Shown here: positions 18,205 to 27,142 of the stretch, piece after piece
How positions within the stretch are numbered: position 1 is the stretch's first letter
How the letters are laid out: every line of letters begins with the position of its first letter
DNA from: Flavobacterium sp. WC2421
GTDB lineage: Bacteria > Bacteroidota > Bacteroidia > Flavobacteriales > Flavobacteriaceae
DNA length: 64,000 bases
NCBI RefSeq assembly: GCF_040822115.1
Contig: NZ_CP162004.1
Location: 1,612,001-1,676,000 of the forward strand
Direction of reading: 5' to 3'
Made by a program: the position numbers and the translations under genes
Notes under the pieces: model-generated
The model's database searches: none
Told to the model about the DNA's origin: nothing
The model's input: only the letters and a program-made list of their open reading frames with translations

Positions 18205-19623
18205 ATGTCCATCTTAAAAACCCTAGCCTCTTTACGTATTTCCCGTTACTTTAAAATTTGTTTTGTTTTATGGGATTTGTTATTATTGAATGTAGCTATT
18301 ACTTTTTCTTTTTGGTTGCGGTATGGTTCACTAGTTCGGATTGATCTAAAAGAGGTGCAAACCATTTCGCTTTTATCCAATTTGTTTTGGGTCTTTATAC
18401 TATTGAATAGAGACGCCTACAGAATTATACGTGTGGAACGAATTGAGACGATACTAATTAGAATGTTTAAACATCTCCTTATTCATACTGCTTTGATTGC
18501 TATTTTTGTAACCGTTTTAAAATTTCATGAAATTTCTCGGGTACGCTTGTTTTATTTTTATGTTGTTTTTTTTACTATGCTTTTTATTTCAAGAGTTTCC
18601 TTTATGAAAATATTGAAATACATTCGGTCGAAAGGGTATAATTTTAAGAATGTCATAATCATTGGTGCTAATGATGCAGGTGAAAATATAAACAGGATAT
18701 TATCTAAGGACTTAACGTTTGGCTATCGAATACTAGGTTTCTTCGATAAAATAGTAGATCCTTTTGCCTTTATATCGGGGCCCATTTTGGGCGATTTTGA
18801 TGCAATTGAAGAATATATTATTCGAGAAAATGTTGATGAGATGTATGTAGCGTTACATATCGACAATATTGATATCATCAATACATTAACAGCACTTTGT
18901 GAGCGCTACATGGTCCGAATTAAATTCATACCTGATTTTCAACAATACACTCGGTCGCGTAAGGTAGAAATTACTTTCTACGAGAACACACCAGTGCTAA
19001 TGTTGCGGAAAGAACCTTTGGAAGGTACCATTAATCTGTTGTTAAAAAAAGTTTTTGATTTAATTTTTTCTTTTTTGGTTATTGTATTAATCTTTCCATG
19101 GCTATTTCCGATCATCATTGTTTTGATGAAAATGGATTCCCCTGGTCCCATCTTTTTTAAGCAAGAGCGTTCCGGACGTGAAAATGAATCTTTTCTTTGT
19201 TGGAAATTTAGAACGATGAAGGTAAATGCTAGTTCAGATTACCAACAAGCGACCAAGAACGATGCAAGAATAACCAAAATAGGGGCATTCATGCGCAAAA
19301 CCAATATTGATGAACTGCCTCAGTTTTTCAATGTTTTTTTTGGTAATATGTCTGTGGTAGGCCCCCGTCCACACATGTTGCGACATACCGAAAAGTATTC
19401 TGAATTAATCAATAATTATTTGGTGCGTCATTATGCCAAACCCGGAATTACGGGTTGGGCTCAAGTTAATGGGTATAGAGGAGAAACGAAAGAGTTGATC
19501 GAAATGAAAGACCGAGTGGATTATGACATTTGGTATATAGAGAACTGGAGTTTGCTATTAGACCTGAAAATTATTTACCTGACTATTTATAATGTGTTTA
19601 AAGGAGAGGAGAAGGCTTATTAG
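18205..19623 (+). CDS. wcaJ: WcaJ-like undecaprenyl-phosphate glucose phosphotransferase
   Basis: A 472-residue initiating polyprenyl-phosphate hexose-1-phosphate transferase. It has four N-terminal membrane segments, then a Rossmann-like domain (IIGANDAGENI near residue 151). A reentrant hydrophobic helix (FDLIFSFLVIVLIFPW) leads into the catalytic domain with FFKQERSGRENESF, WKFRTMK, NIDELPQFFNV, MSVVGPRPHM and KPGITGWAQVNGYRGE. It would load the first sugar, probably glucose-1-phosphate, on undecaprenyl phosphate. It is the last gene of cluster 1. Two other initiating transferases exist in the window (42502 and 43469). Confidence 0.92.
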   Translation: MSILKTLASLRISRYFKICFVLWDLLLLNVAITFSFWLRYGSLVRIDLKEVQTISLLSNLFWVFILLNRDAYRIIRVERIETILIRMFKHLLIHTALIAIFVTVLKFHEISRVRLFYFYVVFFTMLFISRVSFMKILKYIRSKGYNFKNVIIIGANDAGENINRILSKDLTFGYRILGFFDKIVDPFAFISGPILGDFDAIEEYIIRENVDEMYVALHIDNIDIINTLTALCERYMVRIKFIPDFQQYTRSRKVEITFYENTPVLMLRKEPLEGTINLLLKKVFDLIFSFLVIVLIFPWLFPIIIVLMKMDSPGPIFFKQERSGRENESFLCWKFRTMKVNASSDYQQATKNDARITKIGAFMRKTNIDELPQFFNVFFGNMSVVGPRPHMLRHTEKYSELINNYLVRHYAKPGITGWAQVNGYRGETKELIEMKDRVDYDIWYIENWSLLLDLKIIYLTIYNVFKGEEKAY

Positions 19624-19830
19624 TATTTAGTGAGCAGTTTTTAGTGATTAGTGTTCAGTGTTCAGTTTTTTAGTGATCAGTAGTTAGTGATCAGTGGTCA
19701 GTGTTCAGTAATCAGTGTTCAGTATTCAGTGATCAGTATTCAGTGATCAGTATTCAGTGATCAGTAAGCTGTGATCAGGGATTATGGTGAAGAGTGAAGG
19801 GTGTTCAGTAGCTTGAGAGCGGAGCGTGGT
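19624..19830. repeat. Degenerate 14-bp word array without ORF (array 1)
   Basis: Words made of cagtgttcag, cagtgatcag and cagtattcag fill about 200 bp. Three tandem 14-bp units based on CAGTGATCAGTATT run at 19727-19768. The central TGATCA is palindromic. The same 14-bp vocabulary recurs at 48122-48290. Between 19830 and 19990 nothing else is recognisable. Confidence 0.88.
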
Positions 19831-19991
19831 GTTTCTGTAATTAACATCTAGAGTTTGTAGATTGTTAGTCTCTCTATTTGCAAATTTTGTAGGAACGGCT
19901 AGTTTACAATACTTTTTGAAGTCCATTTTGCCAAGTAGATAGAATGAGTACAGGCTTGGTTTTTTTTAATCTTTAATGAAAAAATAATACC

Positions 19992-19999
19992 TATATTTG
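19992..19999 (+). promoter_or_regulatory. Candidate -7 element before the export operon
   Basis: TATATTTG, a perfect TAnnTTTG match, lies 23 bp before the wza ATG. No well-spaced TTG is present upstream. A start site a few bases downstream would give a leader of about 15-20 nt. It fits with the export genes forming their own transcription unit. Confidence 0.5.
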
Positions 20000-20022
20000 T
20001 GGCTTTTAAAAATTAATTACTT

Positions 20023-20814
20023 ATGAAATATCTTTCTTTATTAAAGAAAATAACCCCATTTTTATTTTTAATAATAGTGTTCTCCTGTGCTTCTCGTAAG
20101 GACTTGGTGTATTATCAAGGAATTGATGGGGCAACTACTCAAGCAAATACTACTACGTATGAAATCAAAATCCAGCCGGATGATTTATTGATGATTATTG
20201 TTTCAGCTGAAGATCCGGAGATTGCTGCGCCTTTTAATTTGAAATCGATATCAGTTCAGAATCCTAGTAAATTAGAATCAGCAACTGGACAACAGACGAT
20301 GCAGTTGTATTTGGTGGATGCTAACGGGTATATTGAATTTCCTATTTTAGGTAAATTAAAAGTGGGAGGATTGAGTCGTACTGAAGTTTTACAAATGCTA
20401 CAGCAAAAAATAGCGGTATATATTAAAAACCCGATTATTAACTTCCGCATCATGAATTTCAAAGTTTCGGTACAAGGGGAGGTCAATTTACCAGGTACTT
20501 ATACTATTACATCAGAAAGAGTCACGCTAATTGAGGCATTGACTATGGCAAAAGATTTGACGATTTATGGCAAAAGAAATAACATATTAATTATAAGAGA
20601 AGTGGATGGGGTGAAATCGTATAATCGAGTAGATCTTACCAAAGCGGATTTTATGAACTCTCCTTTTTATTATTTGGCTCAAAATGATGTAGTGTACGTA
20701 GAGCCCAATAAAAGTAAAATTAATGGTTCAGCCGTAGGAGCTAACACCGGTGTTATTGTTTCTATTACTTCGATATTGATTACATTAATCACCCTAATTA
20801 CAAGAATAAAATAA
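20023..20814 (+). CDS. wza: Wza-like polysaccharide export lipoprotein
   Basis: A 263-residue outer-membrane export protein. It has a lipoprotein signal peptide (KITPFLFLIIVFSCASRK, lipobox Cys at residue 23), then the polysaccharide export domain (YEIKIQPDDLLMIIVSAEDPE) and an SLBB domain (VSVQGEVNLPGTYTITSERVTLIEAL, about residues 148-175). It ends with a hydrophobic C-terminal segment (TGVIVSITSILITLITLI), a layout seen in Bacteroidota Wza proteins. It lies 9 bp before wzc. A pore for polysaccharide across the outer membrane is the expected role. Confidence 0.92.
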   Translation: MKYLSLLKKITPFLFLIIVFSCASRKDLVYYQGIDGATTQANTTTYEIKIQPDDLLMIIVSAEDPEIAAPFNLKSISVQNPSKLESATGQQTMQLYLVDANGYIEFPILGKLKVGGLSRTEVLQMLQQKIAVYIKNPIINFRIMNFKVSVQGEVNLPGTYTITSERVTLIEALTMAKDLTIYGKRNNILIIREVDGVKSYNRVDLTKADFMNSPFYYLAQNDVVYVEPNKSKINGSAVGANTGVIVSITSILITLITLITRIK

Positions 20815-20823
20815 TTTTTTTAC

Positions 20824-23202
20824 ATGGATAATAACAATTTTGAGGATGATTTTGAAAATGATTTTGATTTAAAATTATTTCTTAATAAATATTTGGTTCA
20901 TTGGCAATGGTTTGCTTTGGCAATTTGTTTGGGTTTACTGGGCTCTTTTTTATATTTAAGATATACCGTGCCTCAATATCAGACCACTACAACAATTTTA
21001 GTAAAAGATGAGAAAAAAGGCGGAATGCTTTCGGAATTGTCTGCTTTTGCTGATTTGGGAGTGGGTGGAGGTATGAAAAGTAATCTGGACAATGAAATTG
21101 AAATTTTAAAATCAAGAACCTTAGTCGAAATCACGGTAAAAAAACTGGATTTACATACGAGTTTGATCGTCAATGGAAAAATATCGGATCGTGAAATTTA
21201 TCAGGATGTGCCCATCTCGATTCGTTTTTTAGATAAAAAAAATAAATTTTATGAAAGTAGTTTTGACTTAGATTTTAAGGAATTAAGTGCGTCAACTTTT
21301 GAATTGAGAGATCAAATGAAAAATGATTCTTCCTCAGTTGTACTGGGTAATGCAAGTCAATTTCAATATGATAAGCCTATTAAGACTCAATTTGGTGATT
21401 TGGTTATTAGTAAATTAATAAATGAGACACATCCTGCAAGTAAAATTGAGAAAACAATTAGAATACATGTTAGTCCTCTAGAAAATATAGTTCAAAGTTT
21501 TCAAAACCGACTTAAAGTAGAACCAGTTAGTAAAACGAGTAGTGTGGTGGCTATTTCTATAACCGATCCAGTAATCAAAAAAGCAGAAGCGTTTTTAAAT
21601 AATTTAACTCAGATTTATAATGAAAATGCTGCAGCAGATAAAAATTTTATATCGGAGAATACTTCTATTTTTATCGCTAATAGACTGAAATTAATTACCC
21701 AAGAATTAGACGGTGTGGAACAAGATGTGCAAACGTTTAAAAAGTCTAATAACCTAACGGATGTCGAATCGGAAGCCAAGTTGTTTATTGAAGGGTCTAA
21801 TGAATACAATAAAAAGGGGATAGAGACCGAAATTCAGCTGAATGTAGTATCTTCCCTATTGAGTTTTATTAAAAAAAGTACCAATTCTGATTTATTGCCA
21901 ACCAATATTATTGCAGGTGAAGGAGATGCTTCAGGCTTAATTAGTTCGTATAATCAATTGGTTTTGGATCGCAATCGCATTTTAAAATCGGCCACTCTTG
22001 AAAATCCATCGGTTGTTAAAATGGATCAGGAAATTGCCTCCTTAAAAAATAATGTGCAAACTAGTTTGATGCGTATGCAATCCAGTTTAAATATTCAAAA
22101 AAGAGATTTAAATAGAGAAGAAGGTTTGTTGAATTCTAAAATTGGTAAAATACCCGTACAAGAACGTCAGTTTAGGGTAATCGCAAGGCAACAAAAGGTA
22201 AAAGAAGAGTTGTATTTGTATTTATTACAAAAAAGGGAAGAAACAGCTATTTCATTGGCTGCGACAGAGCCTAATGCACGTGTAATTGATGTGGCTAAAG
22301 CCAATAAGGTTCCTGTTTCTCCAAAGAAAACTATTGTATATTTAGCGGGTCTATTATTAGGTTTTTTGATTCCTTTTGGGATTATTTATACAGATGATTT
22401 ATTAGATACCAAGATAAAAAGTCGTTTTGACCTTGAGGGAAAAACTATAATTCCGTTTATAGGTGATGTGCCTACATCTGATTCTCCAACTGAAATTATA
22501 GAATCTGGAAGTAGAACGAGTTCAGCTGAAGCATTGCGTATTATCCGGACCAATATGGAGTTTATGTTGACCAAAGTGCCGGAAGGTATTGCTAAAACAA
22601 TATTTCTAACTTCTACATTTCCAAAAGAAGGAAAAACATTTGTTTCAGTCAATTTAGCCGCTACTTTTGCTTTATCAGGAAAAAAAGTATTGTTAATAGG
22701 TATGGATATTAGGAATCCAAGGTTAGATGAATATTTAACATTGCCAGAAAGAGGGGTGACTAATTACTTATCTTCTAAAGATTTAAAACTGGAAGATTTG
22801 ATTGTTAAATATGCTGGATTTGAAAATTTTCATATACTACCTGCGGGTATTATACCTCCTAATCCTGCTGAATTGTTGATGGGTAAAAATGTAGATGTAT
22901 TTTTTAAAGAATTAAAAACGCAATACGACTATATTATAGTGGATACCGCACCAGTTAGTTTAGTTACAGACACTTTATTGATTGCTAAATATGCGGATTC
23001 CTTTATCTATGTTGTACGTGCTAACTTTTTGGAAAAAAGGATGTTAAATATATCGAATACTTTGTACAAAGAGAAAAAATTGCCTAATATGTGTATGCTA
23101 CTTAATGATACTGATTCTACTAAAGGCTATGGTTATGGCTATGGTTATGGAGTAAATGTAGTAAAAGACCCTTGGTATAAAAAAATATTTAAAAAAGGAT
23201 AA
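20824..23202 (+). CDS. wzc: Wzc-like polysaccharide co-polymerase and tyrosine kinase
   Basis: A 792-residue inner-membrane protein. It has membrane segment 1 near residues 32-52, a Wzz domain, a coiled-coil periplasmic region (about 280-470) and membrane segment 2 at about 503-523. The cytoplasmic BY-kinase follows, with TSTFPKEGKTF (about 595-606), the Walker A' strand VLLIGMDIRNP and the Walker B strand YDYIIVDTAP (about 701). It ends with a Tyr-Gly cluster (GYGYGYGYGV, about 768-776). The acidic N-terminus (DDFENDFD) is usual in Bacteroidota. It would control chain length and gate export with Wza; the PHP phosphatase at 47362 is a likely counterpart. An intrinsic terminator follows. Confidence 0.95.
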   Translation: MDNNNFEDDFENDFDLKLFLNKYLVHWQWFALAICLGLLGSFLYLRYTVPQYQTTTTILVKDEKKGGMLSELSAFADLGVGGGMKSNLDNEIEILKSRTLVEITVKKLDLHTSLIVNGKISDREIYQDVPISIRFLDKKNKFYESSFDLDFKELSASTFELRDQMKNDSSSVVLGNASQFQYDKPIKTQFGDLVISKLINETHPASKIEKTIRIHVSPLENIVQSFQNRLKVEPVSKTSSVVAISITDPVIKKAEAFLNNLTQIYNENAAADKNFISENTSIFIANRLKLITQELDGVEQDVQTFKKSNNLTDVESEAKLFIEGSNEYNKKGIETEIQLNVVSSLLSFIKKSTNSDLLPTNIIAGEGDASGLISSYNQLVLDRNRILKSATLENPSVVKMDQEIASLKNNVQTSLMRMQSSLNIQKRDLNREEGLLNSKIGKIPVQERQFRVIARQQKVKEELYLYLLQKREETAISLAATEPNARVIDVAKANKVPVSPKKTIVYLAGLLLGFLIPFGIIYTDDLLDTKIKSRFDLEGKTIIPFIGDVPTSDSPTEIIESGSRTSSAEALRIIRTNMEFMLTKVPEGIAKTIFLTSTFPKEGKTFVSVNLAATFALSGKKVLLIGMDIRNPRLDEYLTLPERGVTNYLSSKDLKLEDLIVKYAGFENFHILPAGIIPPNPAELLMGKNVDVFFKELKTQYDYIIVDTAPVSLVTDTLLIAKYADSFIYVVRANFLEKRMLNISNTLYKEKKLPNMCMLLNDTDSTKGYGYGYGYGVNVVKDPWYKKIFKKG

Positions 23203-23220
23203 TTTTTTAAAATAGCTTAT

Positions 23221-23262
23221 AAAAAAGTTCACGGGATAATTTATTTCGTGAACTTTTTTTGT
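23221..23262 (+). terminator. Intrinsic terminator after wzc
   Basis: A perfect 13-bp stem AAAAAAGTTCACG (23221-23233) / CGTGAACTTTTTT (from 23247) with a 13-nt AT-rich loop is followed by a T tract. The symmetric A and T runs allow it to work on both strands. It separates wza-wzc from the multi-SLBB gene. Confidence 0.88.
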
Positions 23263-23469
23263 TTTATCTAGTAATAAATAGTAAAGGTGGGGTACATGTT
23301 TTTGAAGATGAGGCTTTTAATTTTTTTTATAAATATTTGAATCTTAACTTTATAAAATGGTAATGATTTCTGCCCTTGAACAACTGTTTTTTTTGTTTCT
23401 TTATTTCCCTTCATAATCATAGTTATTCCTATTTTTTTACTATAAATTTGTTAAAATTTAAGAAATGTA

Positions 23470-23521
23470 TTTTACTAAATGTGATTTACAAGGGCGAAGC
23501 CTTGTACGGTTTTTAGTAATT
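23470..23521 (+). promoter_or_regulatory. Nested hairpin in the leader of the multi-SLBB gene
   Basis: An outer 8-bp stem TTACTAAA (23472-23479) / TTTAGTAA (23512-23519) encloses a small internal loop and an inner 6-bp stem ACAAGG (23488-23493) / CCTTGT (23500-23505) with loop GCGAAG. It stands about 85 bp before the ATG at 23603. A CATATTTG (23566-23573, one mismatch to TAnnTTTG) follows, so the hairpin may be outside the transcript if that is the promoter. The remaining part of the 23203-23602 gap shows nothing else. Confidence 0.4.
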
Positions 23522-23602
23522 TTAAATAAATTGTAATATAATAACAAAACGATAATCTAATCGATCATATTTGAAATTGACCAACACTAATTTTAATTAA
23601 AC

Positions 23603-26020
23603 ATGAAAAAAATATTTATTGCAATTGTATTGCTATTGGCTCTTTTTGAATCATCAACAGTAGTAGCACAAGATTTGTTGAAAAGCACTGATTTGAGCAC
23701 AATCAAAGTGGATTATTTATCAGATAGTGATATCAGTAAAATAAAAGTTCAATTGCAATCAAATAACGTCTCTATTCAGCAAGCAGAGCCAATGGCTTTA
23801 TCTAAGGGTATGCCTGCAAGTGAGTTTGCTAAATTAAAAACAAGAATTGAAGCATTAACCCCTTTAAATAAAGAGGAGGTTAAAACGGAGAAATTAAGTA
23901 AAGATGAAAATATCAGAAAGCAAGAAAAAATTGTAAATACTAAAGTTAAGGACAGCCTTAATTCACTTGTTTTTGGTTCAGAATTATTTGATAATCCTAC
24001 GCTTAATTTTGAACCTAATTTAAAATTAGCGACCCCCATGAATTATATTTTGGGGCCTGGTGATGAATTGCAAGTAAGCGTATATGGAGTACAGGAATAT
24101 AATGCTAGTATTCCCGTATCAGTAGAGGGGAAAGTTGCGATTCAATATGTAGGAGAACTATCAGTTTCAGGATTGACTATTGAAGCGGCTACCCAAAAAA
24201 TTAAAGGCGCTATGGCCAAGGTCTATACTACTATTGGCTCAGGACAGTCTCAGGTAGGAATAAGTTTGGGTCGTATTAGAACCATTCGAGTAACTATAAT
24301 TGGTAGTAAGCAGCCTGGGAATTATTCTATTTCCTCTTTAGCAACTGTTTATAATGCATTGTTTTTGGGAGGTGGACCTGGAAAGAACGGAAGCTATAGA
24401 AACATTGAATTATTGAGAGATAATAAAGTTTATAGAACAGTTGATATTTATCAGTTTTTAGTAGGTGGAGACCAATCGGATAATGTAGGTTTAAAAGATA
24501 ATGATGTCATTCGGATTCCAGCTTATAATCAGCGAGTAACGGTAGAAGGGCAGGTAAAACGTCCTGGTATTTTTGAGATGAAAAAAGGAGAACATTTCTC
24601 CGACTTATTGACTTTTGCTTCTGGATTTAATGAGTTTGCCTATACAGCATCTGTTAATGTACTTCAAAAAACGGGAAAAGAATTTAAAGTAAAAGATATT
24701 AATGCTTCTGAATTTACTACTTACAGCCCTTCCTCTGGCGATGTTTTTAGAGTAACAAAAATTTTAAACCGATTTGAAAACCGTATTAAAATTGAAGGCG
24801 CCGTCTTTAGACCAGACACCTATTCTTTTTATGAAGGCATGCGAATTTCTGACTTGGTTCTAAAAGCCGATGGGCTTAAAGATGACGCCTATAGTAAAAG
24901 AGCTAGGATTATTCGATTGCAATCCGATTTAACTACTGAGATTGTAAATGTAGATTTAGAACAAGCTTTAAAAGGAAATTTAGAAGCAGACATCACTTTA
25001 AAAAAGGAAGATGTGGTAACAGTTTATTCTATCTTGGATTTTGTAGATGAATATAAAATAACTATCGATGGTGAAATAAAAAAACCAGGAGTTTATGATT
25101 ATTATGAAGGATTGACCTTGAATGACTTATTGGTACAAGCTGGCGGATTGACCGGCTCCGCTTCAAAGCGAGTGGAAGTGGCAAGAATGATTGTCTCCGA
25201 GGAGATTGATAATTCGAATCCTAATAAAGCCGAATTGTTTAATATTGAAATTACACCTGAGAACAACGAGCAAGCCAAAAATTTTGCTTTGTCCCCTTTT
25301 GATGTAGTGAATATACGTAGAATGGCAGTGTATGATAAACCAGAAATGGTTACTATAAGTGGTGCTGTCAATTATGCTGGGAAATATGTATTGGCCAATA
25401 AAAAAACCAAAGTCTATGATATTGTTGAACGAGCAGGAGGTTTAACCACTATAGCTAATAGTGATGGTGTAAAAATAAAAAGACCCATAAAAGCGAAACA
25501 AATTGAAGAAGTGGAAAGTATCAATTTGAATTTGGGAAAGAAAGACAGTATTCAAAATAAATTAGAGAAAAAATTAAAAGAAGATTTGAAGTTTGCTATC
25601 ATCCCTGTAGATTGGAAATCGATCGTTAAAAATAAAAACAGCAATACTAATGTTACGCTGTTTCCAGGTGATGAAATTGAGGTTGCCACTTTTAACGAAG
25701 GCGTGAAAGTGACTGGGAATGTATTGTTGACTTCGGAGATTCCTTATGACAAAGGTAAGGGTTTTGGTTATTATTTAAATTCTGTAGGAGGGGTGGATGC
25801 TAAAGGTTGGAAGAAAAAAGCGTATATTATTTATCCTAATGGAAAAGCAGCTGTTACGAAGTCTTTCTTTTTTGTGAAATCCTATCCTAAAGTAACTCCA
25901 GGTTCTCAAATCATTGTTCCTGAACAACCAGATGTCAAAAAGATGAGTACTGGAGAATGGGTGAGTATCGGTAGTGTTATTACGAGTCTTGCTTTATTAA
26001 TTGTTACCGCTTTTAAATAA
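23603..26020 (+). CDS. Large multi-SLBB polysaccharide export protein
   Basis: An 805-residue secreted or outer-membrane protein. The signal peptide is MKKIFIAIVLLLALFESSTVVAQ. It has a polysaccharide export domain at about 145-225 (GPGDELQVSVYG). Six SLBB-like repeats begin near residues 229, 311, 393, 484, 581 and 702, marked by phrases such as VTVEGQVKRPG, IKIEGAVFRPD and ITIDGEIKKPG. A C-terminal hydrophobic helix (VSIGSVITSLALLIV) closes it. This long, non-lipoprotein relative of Wza is common in flavobacteria and probably spans or lines the periplasm during export. Its exact relation to the Wza at 20023 is unknown. Confidence 0.9.
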   Translation: MKKIFIAIVLLLALFESSTVVAQDLLKSTDLSTIKVDYLSDSDISKIKVQLQSNNVSIQQAEPMALSKGMPASEFAKLKTRIEALTPLNKEEVKTEKLSKDENIRKQEKIVNTKVKDSLNSLVFGSELFDNPTLNFEPNLKLATPMNYILGPGDELQVSVYGVQEYNASIPVSVEGKVAIQYVGELSVSGLTIEAATQKIKGAMAKVYTTIGSGQSQVGISLGRIRTIRVTIIGSKQPGNYSISSLATVYNALFLGGGPGKNGSYRNIELLRDNKVYRTVDIYQFLVGGDQSDNVGLKDNDVIRIPAYNQRVTVEGQVKRPGIFEMKKGEHFSDLLTFASGFNEFAYTASVNVLQKTGKEFKVKDINASEFTTYSPSSGDVFRVTKILNRFENRIKIEGAVFRPDTYSFYEGMRISDLVLKADGLKDDAYSKRARIIRLQSDLTTEIVNVDLEQALKGNLEADITLKKEDVVTVYSILDFVDEYKITIDGEIKKPGVYDYYEGLTLNDLLVQAGGLTGSASKRVEVARMIVSEEIDNSNPNKAELFNIEITPENNEQAKNFALSPFDVVNIRRMAVYDKPEMVTISGAVNYAGKYVLANKKTKVYDIVERAGGLTTIANSDGVKIKRPIKAKQIEEVESINLNLGKKDSIQNKLEKKLKEDLKFAIIPVDWKSIVKNKNSNTNVTLFPGDEIEVATFNEGVKVTGNVLLTSEIPYDKGKGFGYYLNSVGGVDAKGWKKKAYIIYPNGKAAVTKSFFFVKSYPKVTPGSQIIVPEQPDVKKMSTGEWVSIGSVITSLALLIVTAFK

Positions 26021-26029
26021 TAACTGGAT

Positions 26030-27109
26030 ATGCATATGGATAATAAGAAAACAGCCAGCGAGGAAATTTCTTTGAAAGAATTATTTGAAAAAGCCAAAGA
26101 ATGGTTTGATTATTTACTTTCACAATGGAGAATAATTGTAGTAGCTGGAATTATAGGAGCTACTTTGGGATTAACCTATTCTTTTATAAAAAAGCCGATT
26201 TATACTGCTACATTGTCTTTTGCATTGGAAGATGAAAATTCTGGGGGTGGGCTGGGTGGCGCCCTTGGTTTGGCAAGTTCTTTTGGACTTGATTTAGGTG
26301 GTAGCGGGGGAAGTATTTTTACTGGAACTAACTTGACTGAATTGTTTAAGTCAAGATCTATGGTGGAGCAGACATTATTAAGCCCAATTACTGTAAACGG
26401 GAAGATTATTTCTTTGGCTGAAATGTATATTCAGAATAACGAATGGAGAGATAAGTGGAATGATAATTCCAAATTTAAGGATATTCATTTTTTGCCGGAT
26501 GCAAAAAGGAACTATTTTACTCGAGTGCACGATAGTATTTTAGGGGTAATTTATACTGATTTGTCCAAGACTGCTTTATCTGTTGGTCAAAGAGATAAAA
26601 AAGTGGCTATAATTAATATAGATGTCGCTTCTACAAGCGAACTGTTTTCTAAATATTTTTGTGAAGCCTTGGCTAAAAATGTTTCTGATTTTTATATAGA
26701 AACAAAAAGTAAGAAATCCCGTGATAATATGCTTATTTTAGAACGACAAACGGATTCCATTCGTCGTGAATTGAATGGTGCTATTGCTGGAGTTGCAGTT
26801 GCTAATGATAATACTTTTGGATTGAATCCAGCTATGAATGTACGTCGTGTTCCTTCTGCCCGAAGACAGGTAGATGTTCAAGCCAATACAGCGATTTTGA
26901 CAGAGTTAGTAAAACAATCAGAATTAGCAAAAGTCACTTTGCGTAAAGAAACGCCTTTGATTCAGATTATAGATAAGCCTATTTTACCTTTGCCAAAAGA
27001 ACGTTTTGGTAAAGCTAAAGGTATAGTTTTCGGAGGATTTTTGGCGAGTATTTTAGTTGTTATTTTTTTGCTATTGAAGAGGGTTTTTAAAACACTATTA
27101 ATTAGTTAA
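26030..27109 (+). CDS. Wzz-type chain-length determinant (no kinase domain)
   Basis: A 359-residue inner-membrane protein with two membrane helices: about residues 35-55 (IIVVAGIIGATLGLTYSFI) and 330-350 (GIVFGGFLASILVVIFLLL). Between them is a periplasmic region with the Wzz motif YTATLSFALEDE, a Gly-rich stretch and a predicted coiled coil. The Pro-rich DKPILPLPKERFGK before helix 2 is the classic Wzz motif. It lacks a kinase domain. It is 9 bp after the SLBB gene and would set the polymer length for one of the Wzy systems. Confidence 0.9.
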   Translation: MHMDNKKTASEEISLKELFEKAKEWFDYLLSQWRIIVVAGIIGATLGLTYSFIKKPIYTATLSFALEDENSGGGLGGALGLASSFGLDLGGSGGSIFTGTNLTELFKSRSMVEQTLLSPITVNGKIISLAEMYIQNNEWRDKWNDNSKFKDIHFLPDAKRNYFTRVHDSILGVIYTDLSKTALSVGQRDKKVAIINIDVASTSELFSKYFCEALAKNVSDFYIETKSKKSRDNMLILERQTDSIRRELNGAIAGVAVANDNTFGLNPAMNVRRVPSARRQVDVQANTAILTELVKQSELAKVTLRKETPLIQIIDKPILPLPKERFGKAKGIVFGGFLASILVVIFLLLKRVFKTLLIS

Positions 27110-27142
27110 AAATATTTGGTTTTATTTATTTAATTTCTTGTA

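Noticed and set aside
19624..19830. Regular repeats looking like a CRISPR array
   Set aside because: Units are 14 bp, degenerate and tandem without unique spacers of constant length, and no cas genes are near.
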